NCBI GenBank assembly: GCA_029261855.1
Contig: JAJDAN010000056.1
Span: forward strand, 1 to 64,000
DNA: 64,000 bases
Reading direction: 5' to 3'
Source: Deltaproteobacteria bacterium
GTDB taxonomy: Bacteria; Myxococcota_A; UBA9160; UBA4427
Below are positions 8,504-16,644 of this stretch, in pieces. Numbering within the stretch: the stretch's first letter is position 1; each line of letters begins with the position of its first letter. Position numbers and translations under genes: made by a program. Below the pieces are notes generated by a model, which was given only the letters and a program-made list of their open reading frames with translations, was not told the DNA's origin and did no database searches.

Positions 8504-9570
8504 GCGACGAGCTGAATCTCACCGCCGACTCGCCCGAAGCCCTGATCGAGGCCTTCGAGGCGCGCGGCTGGGGGGACGGCCTGCCGCTGATCCCGCCCAC
8601 GAAGGACCGGGTCGAGGCGATGCTCGCTTCGAGTGCGACAGGCGCGAGCGGCACGAGCGACGGACACAGCACGCCTGCCGACCCGGACGAGGTCGTCGCG
8701 ACCCTCGAACCGCGCCTGGGGGAGGCCACCCGCCGAGCCATCGCCATCAACGCGGTGCTTGCGGGCTGTCCGCCGGGCGTGCTCCCGGTGCTGGTCAGCG
8801 CAGTCCGCGCCCTCGCGCGACCGGAACTGAACCTGCGCGGTGTGAATGCGACCACGCACCCGGTCGCTCCCCTGCTCATCGTTCACGGCGCAGCCGTGTC
8901 CGAGCTGGGCTTCAACGCCGGGCTCGGGACTTTCGGCCCGGGCAATCGCGCGAACGCCAGCGTCGGCCGGGCCATCCGACTGATCCTGCTGCACGTGGCC
9001 GGCGCGCGGCCCGGAGACGGCGACGCGTCCAGCCAGGGACAGCCCTCGAAGTACGCCTACTGCATCGCCGAGAACGAAGCCGCGTCACCCTGGGAAAGCT
9101 ACCCGCGCAGTCGGGGAGTCGACGCGCCGAGTGCCGTCACGATCCACTGCGGCGAGAACCCGCACAACTTCCACGACATGGAAAGCGATTCGCCCGGGCC
9201 GATCCTCGAGAAGGCGGCCAGCGTGATGGCCACCCTGGGCTCGAACAACGCGCCGGTCTCGTCGGCGGAGTTCTTCGTGGTGCTCGGGCCCGAACACGCG
9301 GCGACGATCGCCGGCGCCGGCTGGACCCGCCGCGACGTGCAGTCGTTCCTCTACGAACGTGCGCGTCTGCCGGCGTCCGTCCTGCGCCGTGCGTTCGAGG
9401 TCGTGCAGTGGAGACCCTGGCTCGAGGCGCTCGGTGAGGGCGACGAACTGCCCATCACCGATCACCCGGACAACATCCACGTGCTGGTGGCCGGCGGCGC
9501 CGGGAAGCATTCGTGCGTGATCCCAAGCTGGGGAATGACCCGAAGCGTGACCCTCCCGATCGAGTCGTGA
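8500..9570 (+). CDS. Conserved protein coupled to the UGSC selenoprotein
   Basis: A 356-residue cytoplasmic protein that I cannot assign to a named enzyme family. It has no signal peptide or transmembrane helix. Segments that look conserved are GWGDGLPLIPPT near the start, RRAIAINAVLAGCPPGVLPV, a glycine/asparagine-rich core (GFNAGLGTFGPGNRANASVGRA), and GENPHNFHD. The C-terminal VLVAGGAGKHSCVIPSWG could be a nucleotide- or cofactor-binding loop. It starts at a GTG overlapping the stop of the amidohydrolase and ends 48 nt before the UGSC gene. I have the impression that proteins like this recur next to UGSC genes in other bacteria, which would make it a functional partner, but I cannot verify that here. 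Confidence 0.7.
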   Translation: MSDELNLTADSPEALIEAFEARGWGDGLPLIPPTKDRVEAMLASSATGASGTSDGHSTPADPDEVVATLEPRLGEATRRAIAINAVLAGCPPGVLPVLVSAVRALARPELNLRGVNATTHPVAPLLIVHGAAVSELGFNAGLGTFGPGNRANASVGRAIRLILLHVAGARPGDGDASSQGQPSKYAYCIAENEAASPWESYPRSRGVDAPSAVTIHCGENPHNFHDMESDSPGPILEKAASVMATLGSNNAPVSSAEFFVVLGPEHAATIAGAGWTRRDVQSFLYERARLPASVLRRAFEVVQWRPWLEALGEGDELPITDHPDNIHVLVAGGAGKHSCVIPSWGMTRSVTLPIES

Positions 9571-9618
9571 GCGGCCCCGCCCGGGAAATCGAGGACTGGG
9601 AAGTCGAGGAGTAGAAGC

Positions 9619-10140
9619 ATGAAGATCCCCTCACCGGAAGGAAGGGTCGGCCCGAGAGCGATCTCCCTCGCCGCGTCGCCCTCGGTTCTCGCGGGCAAGC
9701 GTCTGGCAGTGCTCGACAACGGCAAGCCGGGCGCGGCCCTGCTGATGAACCGCATGGCGCAAGGACTCGCCGATCGAACGGGAGTCGAGCTGGTGGGGTC
9801 CCGGCGCAAGCGCACCGCGGCGACGCCGTGCGAAGACGCGCTGATCGCGGAGCTGGCGGAAGCGGCGGATCTCGTCCTGACCGGAAGCGCGGATTGAGGC
9901 TCGTGCACGTCGTGGAGTCTCCACGACACCGCACAGCTGGAAGCCAGAGGGATTCCCACGGTGGTGATCGCCACGGACCGCTTCGCGGACCTCGCACGGC
10001 AAGCTGCCGAGCAGTCCGGTCTGCCGTTGGCGCGCATCGTCCAGGTCGCGCACCCCATCGGCGGCGCGAAGAAAGCCGAGCTGAACCGGCGCGGCGAAGC
10101 CGCAGTCGAAGACATCATCAATCGACTGCTGGGCCACTAG
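9619..10140 (+). CDS. UGSC-family selenoprotein (in-frame TGA decoded as selenocysteine)
   Basis: A 173-residue protein if TGA at 9895-9897 is read as selenocysteine (residue 93); otherwise translation stops at 92 residues. The same frame continues for 80 codons to TAG at 10138-10140 with the same codon style. The residues around the TGA read A-D-U-G-S-C-T-S-W-S-L-H-D, the defining motif of the UGSC family, a U-x-x-C redox-type pair (Sec93, Cys96). The N-terminal part (KRLAVLDNGKPGAALLMNRM) and the C-terminal HPIGGAKKAEL frame a small alpha/beta domain. The ATG has AGGAG 8 nt upstream. A SECIS-like hairpin lies 11 nt after the UGA. The family's biochemical role is not established; a thiol- or selenol-based redox or reductive step in the surrounding catabolic pathway is inferred. 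selA, selB, selC and selD are not in this window. Confidence 0.9.
9898..9927 (+). promoter_or_regulatory. Bacterial SECIS-like hairpin downstream of the selenocysteine UGA
   Basis: GTCGTGGAG (9909-9917) and CTCCACGAC (9919-9927) are perfect inverted repeats separated by one T. As RNA this gives at least 8 base pairs closed by a GUC loop. The stem starts 11 nt after the UGA and the loop starts 19 nt after it, with a G as first loop base. This matches what is known of bacterial SECIS elements: a stem-loop directly downstream of UGA with G near the apex, bound by SelB. The hairpin also encodes conserved residues of the protein. Confidence 0.8.
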
Positions 10141-10206
10141 GGCCCGATCGAGAAACCAGGCCAGAAGCGAGATGGGGCCAGTAGAGATAGAGAAGGAAGA
10201 AGAGCC

Positions 10207-11310
10207 ATGGGACAGTTCGGCCACTACGTGATCGACGCCGACGGGCATGGGGGCGAGCCGCTGGGATGGCGGCGCCGCATCCCCTCGAAGTTCGAGTCCA
10301 GCATGCGCGAGTACGTCGCGGCCATGCGGGCGCGCTACGCGAATGTTCCCGGCGGCGGCATGCGCGTCTCGGACGCGGCCCACGACGTAGCCCCCGACGA
10401 GGACGATCTCGAATTCGGGACACCCATGCAGCCGGGCATGTTCGACCCCGAGAAGCGGCTCCCGGACATGGACCTCGAAGGAATCGACGTGGCTGTGTTG
10501 TTCCCGCCCGGCTCCGGCGAAGAATGGGCGCTGGACGACGCCCGCTTCGCGGCGTCCCTGTGCACGACCCTGAACGATGCTCGAGCCGAATACGCCAGCT
10601 ACGCGCCCGATCGACTGAAGCTGGTCGCGAAACTCCCGATGATCGAGCCGAAGGCCGCCGCCGAAGAGCTCGAGCGATGCGTTCGCGAGCACGGCTTCGT
10701 GGGCATGGTCACCGCCACCCACATCCGCGAGAAGAACCTCGACCACCCGAGCTTCGACGTCGTCTGGGAAACGGCCCAGCGCCTGGACGTCGCGGTCTGC
10801 ACCCACGGCGGCGGGCAGGCCCCCGGCCAGACGCCCTTCGCGATCGACCGCTTCGACACCCGTCTGGGCATCCACGCCCTGACCCACCCGTTGGGGGCCA
10901 TGCAGGCCGTCTTCAACTTCACCGTCGGCGGCATCCTGGCGCGCTTCCCCACCCTGCGCGTGGGATTTCTCGAGGCCGGGATCGGCTGGCTGCCCTTCTG
11001 GCTCGAGCGACTCGATGAGCACTGGGAGCTGATGCCCGACCAGGCTCCCGAAATCGACCGGCCTCCGTCGGAGTACTTCAACGGTCGCTGCTTCCTGACG
11101 GCCGAGCCCGACGAGAAGATGATCCCGTACGTGTTCGACGCCGTCCGCGACGACATCGTGTGTTACTCGTCCGACTACTGTCACTTCGACTGTGCGTTCC
11201 CGGATTCGGTCAAGATCCTGGAAGGACGCGGCGACCTGAACGGCGCCATGAAGGAGCGCTTGTTCTCGCGCAACGCCGCGAACCTCTACAAGCTGGGAGT
11301 TCCGGGGTGA
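10207..11310 (+). CDS. ACMSD-like amidohydrolase (amidohydrolase 2 family)
   Basis: A 367-residue TIM-barrel metal-dependent hydrolase or decarboxylase of the family containing 2-amino-3-carboxymuconate-semialdehyde decarboxylase. The first metal motif is degenerate: IDADGHGGEP has Asp where the canonical first His of H-x-H would be, a common subtype. Later ligands are visible in CTHGGGQ and SSDYCHFD (the catalytic Asp). GFLEAGIGWLPFWLERLDEHW is the subtype's signature. It starts at an ATG behind GAAGGAAGAAGAG, 66 nt after the selenoprotein stop, and its stop overlaps the following GTG. A related copy lies at 12664. It probably acts on a carboxylated intermediate; the reaction is unknown. Confidence 0.88.
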   Translation: MGQFGHYVIDADGHGGEPLGWRRRIPSKFESSMREYVAAMRARYANVPGGGMRVSDAAHDVAPDEDDLEFGTPMQPGMFDPEKRLPDMDLEGIDVAVLFPPGSGEEWALDDARFAASLCTTLNDARAEYASYAPDRLKLVAKLPMIEPKAAAEELERCVREHGFVGMVTATHIREKNLDHPSFDVVWETAQRLDVAVCTHGGGQAPGQTPFAIDRFDTRLGIHALTHPLGAMQAVFNFTVGGILARFPTLRVGFLEAGIGWLPFWLERLDEHWELMPDQAPEIDRPPSEYFNGRCFLTAEPDEKMIPYVFDAVRDDIVCYSSDYCHFDCAFPDSVKILEGRGDLNGAMKERLFSRNAANLYKLGVPG

Positions 11311-12134
11311 CCCTGCGCGTGCAGGCCGAGACGGCCCTGATCGGAGCGACGATCTCCGGCGTGGACCTGCGCGCCCCCCTCGCGGAAAGCGAGAAGTCGG
11401 CGATCGAGCGGGCCCTGCTCGAGCATGGTGTCGTCTTCTTTCGCGACCAGGACATCAGCCCGGCCCAGCAGATCGCCTTCGCGCGACAGTTCGGAAACAT
11501 CAGCCCTCCGCCGATGGCGCCTGCGGCCACGGACCACCCCGAGCTCATGGTGCTGGACCAGGTCTCGCCCAAGGGTGAAGGGGCGGACAACTGGCACAGC
11601 GACAACACCTTCATGGCCGAGCCGCCGCTCGGTTCGGTCCTGAAGGCCGTACTGCTGCCGGAGATCGGCGGCGACACCTGCTTCGCGAGCGCGGTAGCCG
11701 CCTACGAAGCGCTGTCGGATTCGATGCGGCGCTTCGTCGACGGCCTGCGCGCCGTTCACGACATCACCCGCCCCATGACACGCGCCATTCGCGCCGGGAT
11801 CTTCGACGCACAGCAGCTCCCCGAGCTGCAAGCGCAGTGGCCGCCCGTCGAGCACCCGGTCGTCCGCACCCACCCCGTCACGGGTCGCAAGGCCTTGTAC
11901 GTGAACGGCAACTCGACGACTCACCTCGTCGGGCTCTCGGAACGGGAGAACGACCTGATCTTGCCGTTCCTGAACGACCACATCCGCTCCCCCGAGTTCC
12001 AGTGCCGTTTCCGATGGGACACGAACTCGATCGCGTTCTGGGACAATCGCAGCGTGCAGCACTACGCGGTTCCCGACTACACCGAGCGACGGGTCATGCA
12101 TCGCGTCACGCTCGACGGCGACAAACCCCGCTGA
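11307..12134 (+). CDS. TauD/TfdA-family 2-oxoglutarate-dependent dioxygenase
   Basis: A 275-residue non-haem Fe(II), 2-oxoglutarate-dependent dioxygenase. The iron-binding triad is His97-x-Asp99 (NWHSDNTF) and His252 (VQHYAV), with the Arg of RRVMHRVTL for 2-oxoglutarate. The N-terminus (LIGATISGVDL) and GVVFFRDQDISPAQQIAFARQFG are typical. The GTG at 11307 overlaps the preceding stop codon (GTGA) and gives the expected family length; a longer reading from 11160 would add a non-homologous tail inside the upstream gene. TauD/TfdA enzymes hydroxylate sulfonates, aryloxyacetates and related carboxylates, often cleaving them. In this operon it is the likely oxygen-dependent entry or ring-modifying step. 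Confidence 0.92.
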   Translation: MTLRVQAETALIGATISGVDLRAPLAESEKSAIERALLEHGVVFFRDQDISPAQQIAFARQFGNISPPPMAPAATDHPELMVLDQVSPKGEGADNWHSDNTFMAEPPLGSVLKAVLLPEIGGDTCFASAVAAYEALSDSMRRFVDGLRAVHDITRPMTRAIRAGIFDAQQLPELQAQWPPVEHPVVRTHPVTGRKALYVNGNSTTHLVGLSERENDLILPFLNDHIRSPEFQCRFRWDTNSIAFWDNRSVQHYAVPDYTERRVMHRVTLDGDKPR

Positions 12135-12145
12135 GGAGGGTCGAT

Positions 12146-12619
12146 ATGAGCGAAGAGGAAAAGCAGCCGGAGGTCCGCTTCCGACATGCCGACGACGAGA
12201 AGTGGCAGGAAGTTCGCGCTCAGCAACACGGAGAGAGGCGGGTTTCGATCCGCGAGAAGTGGCTGGAGTTCACCCCGGGCTGCCTGAGTCTCTACGCGAA
12301 GTGGGACCCGGGCATGATGGTCCACAAGCACGGCCACAACAGTGACCACATCCTCTTCGTCCTCGAGGGCGAGATGATGTGCGGAGACGTGAAGTGCACC
12401 AAGGGCATGCACATCACCCTCCCGCACGGCGCCGCCTTCGGGCCCTTCATTGCCGGACCGGATGGTGTGGAGCTGTTCGAGATCATGATGGGGGACCCCC
12501 GGTCCTGGGCGGCCGACCCCGAAGGCTTCGAGAAGCTGCTCGCCGAGAAGGGTGCGAAGAAGCTGCCCAACCCGCCCATCGACCTGCCCGACTGGCTGGA
12601 AGACACGCGCACCTCGTAG
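12146..12619 (+). CDS. Cupin-domain protein
   Basis: A 157-residue single-domain cupin. The metal-binding motif is HKHGHNSDHILFVLEGE (two or three His plus Glu), and the second half contains LPHGAAFGPF. Cupins of this size serve as dioxygenases, isomerases or small-molecule binding proteins. The ATG is preceded by GAGGAGGG. It sits between the dioxygenase and the second ACMSD-like amidohydrolase, and a second shorter cupin is encoded at 16641 in the same operon. The function is probably enzymatic within the pathway but cannot be specified. Confidence 0.85.
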   Translation: MSEEEKQPEVRFRHADDEKWQEVRAQQHGERRVSIREKWLEFTPGCLSLYAKWDPGMMVHKHGHNSDHILFVLEGEMMCGDVKCTKGMHITLPHGAAFGPFIAGPDGVELFEIMMGDPRSWAADPEGFEKLLAEKGAKKLPNPPIDLPDWLEDTRTS

Positions 12620-12663
12620 AAGACGCCAGGCAAGGAACGAAGTACGAAACGGAGAAGGAACCG

Positions 12664-13836
12664 ATGAAGAACGGATTCAAGATCTTCGATGCGGACGCCC
12701 ACGTCGTCGAGCCCCGAGACCTGTGGGAACGCTTTCTCGACGCCCGCTATCAGGACCGCGTGTCCTGGCGCCAGCCCTTCGAAGGCATGGATCGCTTTCG
12801 CCCGGCCACCGTCGATGGGCGCTACACCCAGAGCCACAAGACCCTCTATGGCCGCCAGCAGGAAGCCGTCCGTTGGACCACCGAGGCCATGCGCGACAAG
12901 TACGGCCCGGTCGTCGAGAAAGGCTTCGACGGGGCCAGCGTCGCCGAGTCCATGAAGCCCGAAGGCGTCGACCTGATGGTCCTGTACGGGCCGGGGTACG
13001 ACATGTGGGTCGACGGCATCGACCCGGACCTGCAGGCGGGCATGGCCCGGGCCTACAACCGCTGGGCCGAAGAGATGCGCGAGACTTCGGGCGGACTGGT
13101 GCTGGCAGCGGGCCCCGTGCCCCTGGGAGACATCACGCGCGCGGTCGAGGAAGTACGCTGGGCCTACGAGCACGCGGGCACGCGCTGCTTCTGGGCGCGC
13201 CCCAATCCCTTCAACCACCGCACCCTGGGCGACCGCTACTACGACCCGCTGTGGGAGCTGCTGCAGGACCTCGACGTCTCGTTTGCCACACACGAATTCA
13301 TGGGCCTGGCCGGCACCTCCGCCGGCAACGACCGCTTCGAGAGCTTCGTCGAGTGGCACAGCTGCGTGCACCCGATGGAGGCGCAGATGGCGATGCTCGC
13401 GATGATCGTGAACGGCGTCTACGAACGTTTCCCGCGGCTGCGGGTCGCCTACATGGAAGCGGGCTCTGCCTGGGTTCCTTCCTGGCTGCACCGCATCGAA
13501 GAGCACGTCGAGCTGGCAGGCTGGCTCGAGACACCCGAATGCAGCCGCGACCCCATCGACTACTTCAAGCAGAACTGCTGGGTGACCACCGAGTGCGACG
13601 AGCACCTCGTCTACCACATGATCGAAGAATTGGGCGACGACCACATCCTGTTCGAGACCGACTACCCCCACCCGGATTCGAAGTACCCGAACGCCGTCGA
13701 GACCTTCTTGTCCCAGGAACGCCTTTCGGATGATTCAAAGCGCAAGATCCTGTGGGACAACGCCATCGACTTCTATCGCTTCCCGGAAAGCCACCTGCCT
13801 GACTTCGACCAGGCCGACGCTGAGCAGGCCGGCTAG
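12664..13836 (+). CDS. ACMSD-like amidohydrolase (amidohydrolase 2 family)
   Basis: A 390-residue paralogue of the protein at 10207. The opening FDADAHVVEPRDLWERFL again has D-x-D-x-H instead of H-x-H. Other metal and catalytic positions are THEFMGLAG and FETDYPHPDS, with YMEAGSAWVPSWLHRIEEH as the subtype signature. The ATG at 12664 follows GGAGAAGG and is favoured over longer readings that run into the cupin gene. Family members hydrolyse or decarboxylate carboxylated aromatic or amide substrates. The 3-nt gap to the next GTG suggests coupled translation with the ligase. Confidence 0.88.
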   Translation: MKNGFKIFDADAHVVEPRDLWERFLDARYQDRVSWRQPFEGMDRFRPATVDGRYTQSHKTLYGRQQEAVRWTTEAMRDKYGPVVEKGFDGASVAESMKPEGVDLMVLYGPGYDMWVDGIDPDLQAGMARAYNRWAEEMRETSGGLVLAAGPVPLGDITRAVEEVRWAYEHAGTRCFWARPNPFNHRTLGDRYYDPLWELLQDLDVSFATHEFMGLAGTSAGNDRFESFVEWHSCVHPMEAQMAMLAMIVNGVYERFPRLRVAYMEAGSAWVPSWLHRIEEHVELAGWLETPECSRDPIDYFKQNCWVTTECDEHLVYHMIEELGDDHILFETDYPHPDSKYPNAVETFLSQERLSDDSKRKILWDNAIDFYRFPESHLPDFDQADAEQAG

Positions 13837-13839
13837 ATC

Positions 13840-15234
13840 GTGGCCGCGAAGGCAGGCGAATTCCGCAGGCCCTTCGAGGTCGTCGACCACGCGGCGCTGA
13901 TGCGCGCGCACGCGCCGCCGCCCGAGTACTTCGATGGCGACTGGCTGCAGCCCCCCGACCGCATCGAGGCGCTGCAGCTCGAGCGGCTGCAGGCTCGTTG
14001 CCGAAGGGCCTACCAGGTCCCGTTCTTCCGACGACGCTGGGACGCGGCCGGGGTCGGCCCCGACGACTTGCGATCACTCGACGATCTCTCGCGCTTCCCC
14101 GCCTACCGGGTCGACGACATCCGCAAGAGCATCGAAGCGCACCCGCCGATGGGGGACTACCAGGGCGCCTCCATCGAGAACGCCCTCGACGAGCCGGTTC
14201 GGGTCTTCATGTCCGGCGCGACGACCGGCGCGCCGCGTCCCACGCTCTACACCCAATGGGACCGCGAGGCCGGAGCCATCCTGATGGCGCGCGCGCTGTA
14301 CCTGCAGGGCGTCCGGCCCGGCGACGTCGTCTTGAACGCCTGGGCCTACTCCACCCACAACGGCGCCTTCGCGTTCGACGAGGCGCTGCACAAGTGGCTG
14401 AACTGCGTGGTCCTGACCACCGGAACGGGCAACGTCACCAGCAGTCGGCGACAGATCGAGCTGGCCCACCAGTACCAGGCCACCGCCATTCTGACGACCG
14501 GCGACTACCTGTTGCATCTTGCCGACGTGGCCCGCGAGATGGGACTCGACCCGAAGAAGGACTTCAACATCCGCGCGCTGCCCAACATCGGCGACCGTGC
14601 GAAGCTCGAGGAGACCTGGGGCGCGCCGAACTACCAGTCCTACGGCTTTCACGAGGTGCAGTGGGTATCCGTCGAGTGCCCGGAACGACAGGGACTGCAC
14701 ATCTTCGAGGACGCCTTCGTGGTGCAGATCGTCGACCCGGAGACCGGTGAGCCCGTGCCCGACGGAGAGCCCGGATCGATCTGCATCACGGAGATCTACA
14801 AGACCGGCAGCCCGCAGTTCCGCTACGACATCCAGGATCTGTCGGTCCTGTATCCACGCGAGCGCTGCGCTTGTGGCAGCTGGCTGCGACGGATGGGGCC
14901 GTTCGCGGGGCGCGGAGACAACATGGTGAAGTTGCGCGGGGTGAACGTCTGGCCCGAGGCCATCGGCGAGATCGCCCTGGACGACCCTCGCCTGGAGGCC
15001 GACTACTTCGTGCGTGCGACGCGCGAGGGGAACCGGGACGAAATGGTCGTGCACGTCGTCAGCCGGGCCGATGCCTCGTTGCGCGACGACATCGCGAGGG
15101 CGGCGGCAGACAGGCTCAAGGAGCGCCTCGGGGTTCGCATCGCCGTCGAGGTCGCCTCGCCCGGCGATCTCGACACCTGGACGGAGCTTCATACCTCGCC
15201 GAAGCCGAAGCGCTTCCGCGACGAGCGGGACTGA
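13840..15234 (+). CDS. PaaK-like AMP-forming acyl-CoA ligase
   Basis: A 464-residue adenylate-forming enzyme of the phenylacetate-CoA ligase branch, expected to activate a carboxylic acid to its CoA thioester with ATP. The phosphate-binding loop is MSGATTGAPRPTLYT, and QSYGFHEVQW corresponds to the A4/A5 region. The C-terminal hinge is GRGDNMVKLRGVNVWPEAI, and the C-terminal domain ends in SPKPKRFRDERD. A cysteine pair (RCACGSW) before the hinge resembles the metal-binding loop of several PaaK-type enzymes. It starts at GTG 3 nt after the upstream stop. In the operon it is the link between released carboxylates and CoA-dependent catabolism. Confidence 0.88.
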   Translation: MAAKAGEFRRPFEVVDHAALMRAHAPPPEYFDGDWLQPPDRIEALQLERLQARCRRAYQVPFFRRRWDAAGVGPDDLRSLDDLSRFPAYRVDDIRKSIEAHPPMGDYQGASIENALDEPVRVFMSGATTGAPRPTLYTQWDREAGAILMARALYLQGVRPGDVVLNAWAYSTHNGAFAFDEALHKWLNCVVLTTGTGNVTSSRRQIELAHQYQATAILTTGDYLLHLADVAREMGLDPKKDFNIRALPNIGDRAKLEETWGAPNYQSYGFHEVQWVSVECPERQGLHIFEDAFVVQIVDPETGEPVPDGEPGSICITEIYKTGSPQFRYDIQDLSVLYPRERCACGSWLRRMGPFAGRGDNMVKLRGVNVWPEAIGEIALDDPRLEADYFVRATREGNRDEMVVHVVSRADASLRDDIARAAADRLKERLGVRIAVEVASPGDLDTWTELHTSPKPKRFRDERD

Positions 15235-15241
15235 CCCATCC

Positions 15242-16123
15242 ATGAGCGGCTGGATCGACTACTGGTGCAACGCCTTCACGCCCGACCGGCTCGCCCGCTG
15301 GGACGCAGCGATCGCCGCCCAGCGGATCCCGTTGAAGATCCGCCGCCGGGACGACGACTCGTTCGCGACCGTCGACGAGATGCTGGCACGCATGGACGCG
15401 ATCGGCGTCGAGACGCTGGTCCTACCGGCCGCCGACATCCCCGAAGCTGCGGAAGCGACGAGCTATGCGCTCTTCACGACCTCTCCCGGAGACGTGGTGA
15501 GCTGGAGCCACGAGCATCCCGGACGCTTCGCCGGACTCTTCACCATCGACCCCAGCCACGGAGCAGCCGGCGTGCGCCGCGCCGCCGAAGCCCTGGGTCA
15601 GCCCGGCTTCGTCGGCCTGCAGATCCACACCCACAGCTGGGACCGTCCCTTCGATCACCGCGACTACTACCCCTACTACGCGCTGGCAGCAGAGCACGGC
15701 GTCCCGGTCGTGATGCAGGCCGGAAGCTCCGGGGGCCGCGAGCCCAGTGCCTGCGGCCGCCCGCTCGGCATCGACCGGCCGGCCCTGTATTTCGAAGGGG
15801 TCGACTTCGTCCTCTCCCATACCGGCTGGCCCTGGGTCGAGGAAGCGCTCGCCATGACCAGCAAGCACGCCAATGTCTTTCTCGGCACCGCCGCCTACCC
15901 ACCGCACCATTGGTCGGCCGATCTGGTCCGCTTCATTGCGGGGGTGGGGCGCGGCAAGGTCATGCTCGGGACGAGCTTCCCGGTGGTTGGCCACCGCCAC
16001 GCGCTGGCGAGGCTCGCCGATGTCGATCTTTCCGGGGAAGCCCGCGAGGCATTGCTCGCGGGCACAGCCCAGCGCGTCTTCGGCCGTCTTTCGGGCGGCC
16101 GCGCCAAGGAGGTCACCGCATGA
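15242..16123 (+). CDS. Amidohydrolase-fold protein lacking canonical metal ligands
   Basis: A 293-residue TIM-barrel protein related to the amidohydrolase 2 family. The usual first-strand H-x-H is replaced by DYWCNAF, and the late catalytic Asp position (usually G-S-D-F-P) reads GTSFPV. Histidines remain at LQIHTHSWD and LSHTGWPW. It may bind metal differently or have lost catalysis and serve as a partner of another amidohydrolase in the operon. The ATG at 15242 comes 7 nt after the ligase stop, and the 3' end overlaps the next ATG by 4 nt (ATGA). Confidence 0.78.
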   Translation: MSGWIDYWCNAFTPDRLARWDAAIAAQRIPLKIRRRDDDSFATVDEMLARMDAIGVETLVLPAADIPEAAEATSYALFTTSPGDVVSWSHEHPGRFAGLFTIDPSHGAAGVRRAAEALGQPGFVGLQIHTHSWDRPFDHRDYYPYYALAAEHGVPVVMQAGSSGGREPSACGRPLGIDRPALYFEGVDFVLSHTGWPWVEEALAMTSKHANVFLGTAAYPPHHWSADLVRFIAGVGRGKVMLGTSFPVVGHRHALARLADVDLSGEAREALLAGTAQRVFGRLSGGRAKEVTA

Positions 16124-16644
16124 CCGGAACCGTCTACAACGTCCCGCCCATCCCGCCGGACGACGCTCACACGAACTACGTCGAAGCCGGCGCGATTCGA
16201 ATCGGCGTCGAGTACCGGCTCCTGGACGAGGCCGAGCTCGCCGCCAACTACCAGGGCAAGCAGATGGAGGTTATCCAGGACGCCCTCGCCGGAAACGCCG
16301 TGCAAGACAATGGCGTGTCCCTGCACGTCGTCGGTTCCGAAGACGGCCACGAGTACCTGCGCTTCGATCTGTTCGAGCAGGAACCCCACTACCACTACAT
16401 CGATGTCTCAGGCAAGGAGCAGACCATCATCGACTTCGACCGGGTCGCCCACGGTCCCATGTTGCCGTGGGCGCTGGCGCAGATCCGGACGCGCCTGGTG
16501 CCGATGCTCGTGCGCGCCGGTGGCGCCAAGCTTGCGGCCGACCTCGATGCAGAACGGATCGCCGGCTGCCTGGTGGAAGTCGAGAAGCTCGCGCGAGATG
16601 CGGAAGCTGCACTGGCCTCAGCCAGCGCGAAAGGGAAGGGATGA
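16120..16644 (+). CDS. Conserved protein of unknown function in the catabolic operon
   Basis: A 174-residue soluble protein I do not recognise. It has no signal peptide or membrane segment. The central part DGHEYLRFDLFEQEPHYHYI is rich in aromatics and His, while residues about 115-165 look helical (LAQIRTRLVPMLVRAGG, then Ala/Glu/Lys-rich). The start overlaps the preceding stop and the stop overlaps the next start, so it is translationally coupled to the amidohydrolase-fold protein and to the cupin. This suggests a small subunit or accessory to one of them. Confidence 0.6.
   Translation: MTGTVYNVPPIPPDDAHTNYVEAGAIRIGVEYRLLDEAELAANYQGKQMEVIQDALAGNAVQDNGVSLHVVGSEDGHEYLRFDLFEQEPHYHYIDVSGKEQTIIDFDRVAHGPMLPWALAQIRTRLVPMLVRAGGAKLAADLDAERIAGCLVEVEKLARDAEAALASASAKGKG

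Noticed and set aside
9828..10184. A + strand frame of 118 codons over the second half of the selenoprotein gene, taking the TGA at 9895 as a real stop
   Set aside because: It is in another frame and is Arg-rich. The UGSC motif, the continued open frame and the SECIS-like hairpin favour readthrough of the TGA.
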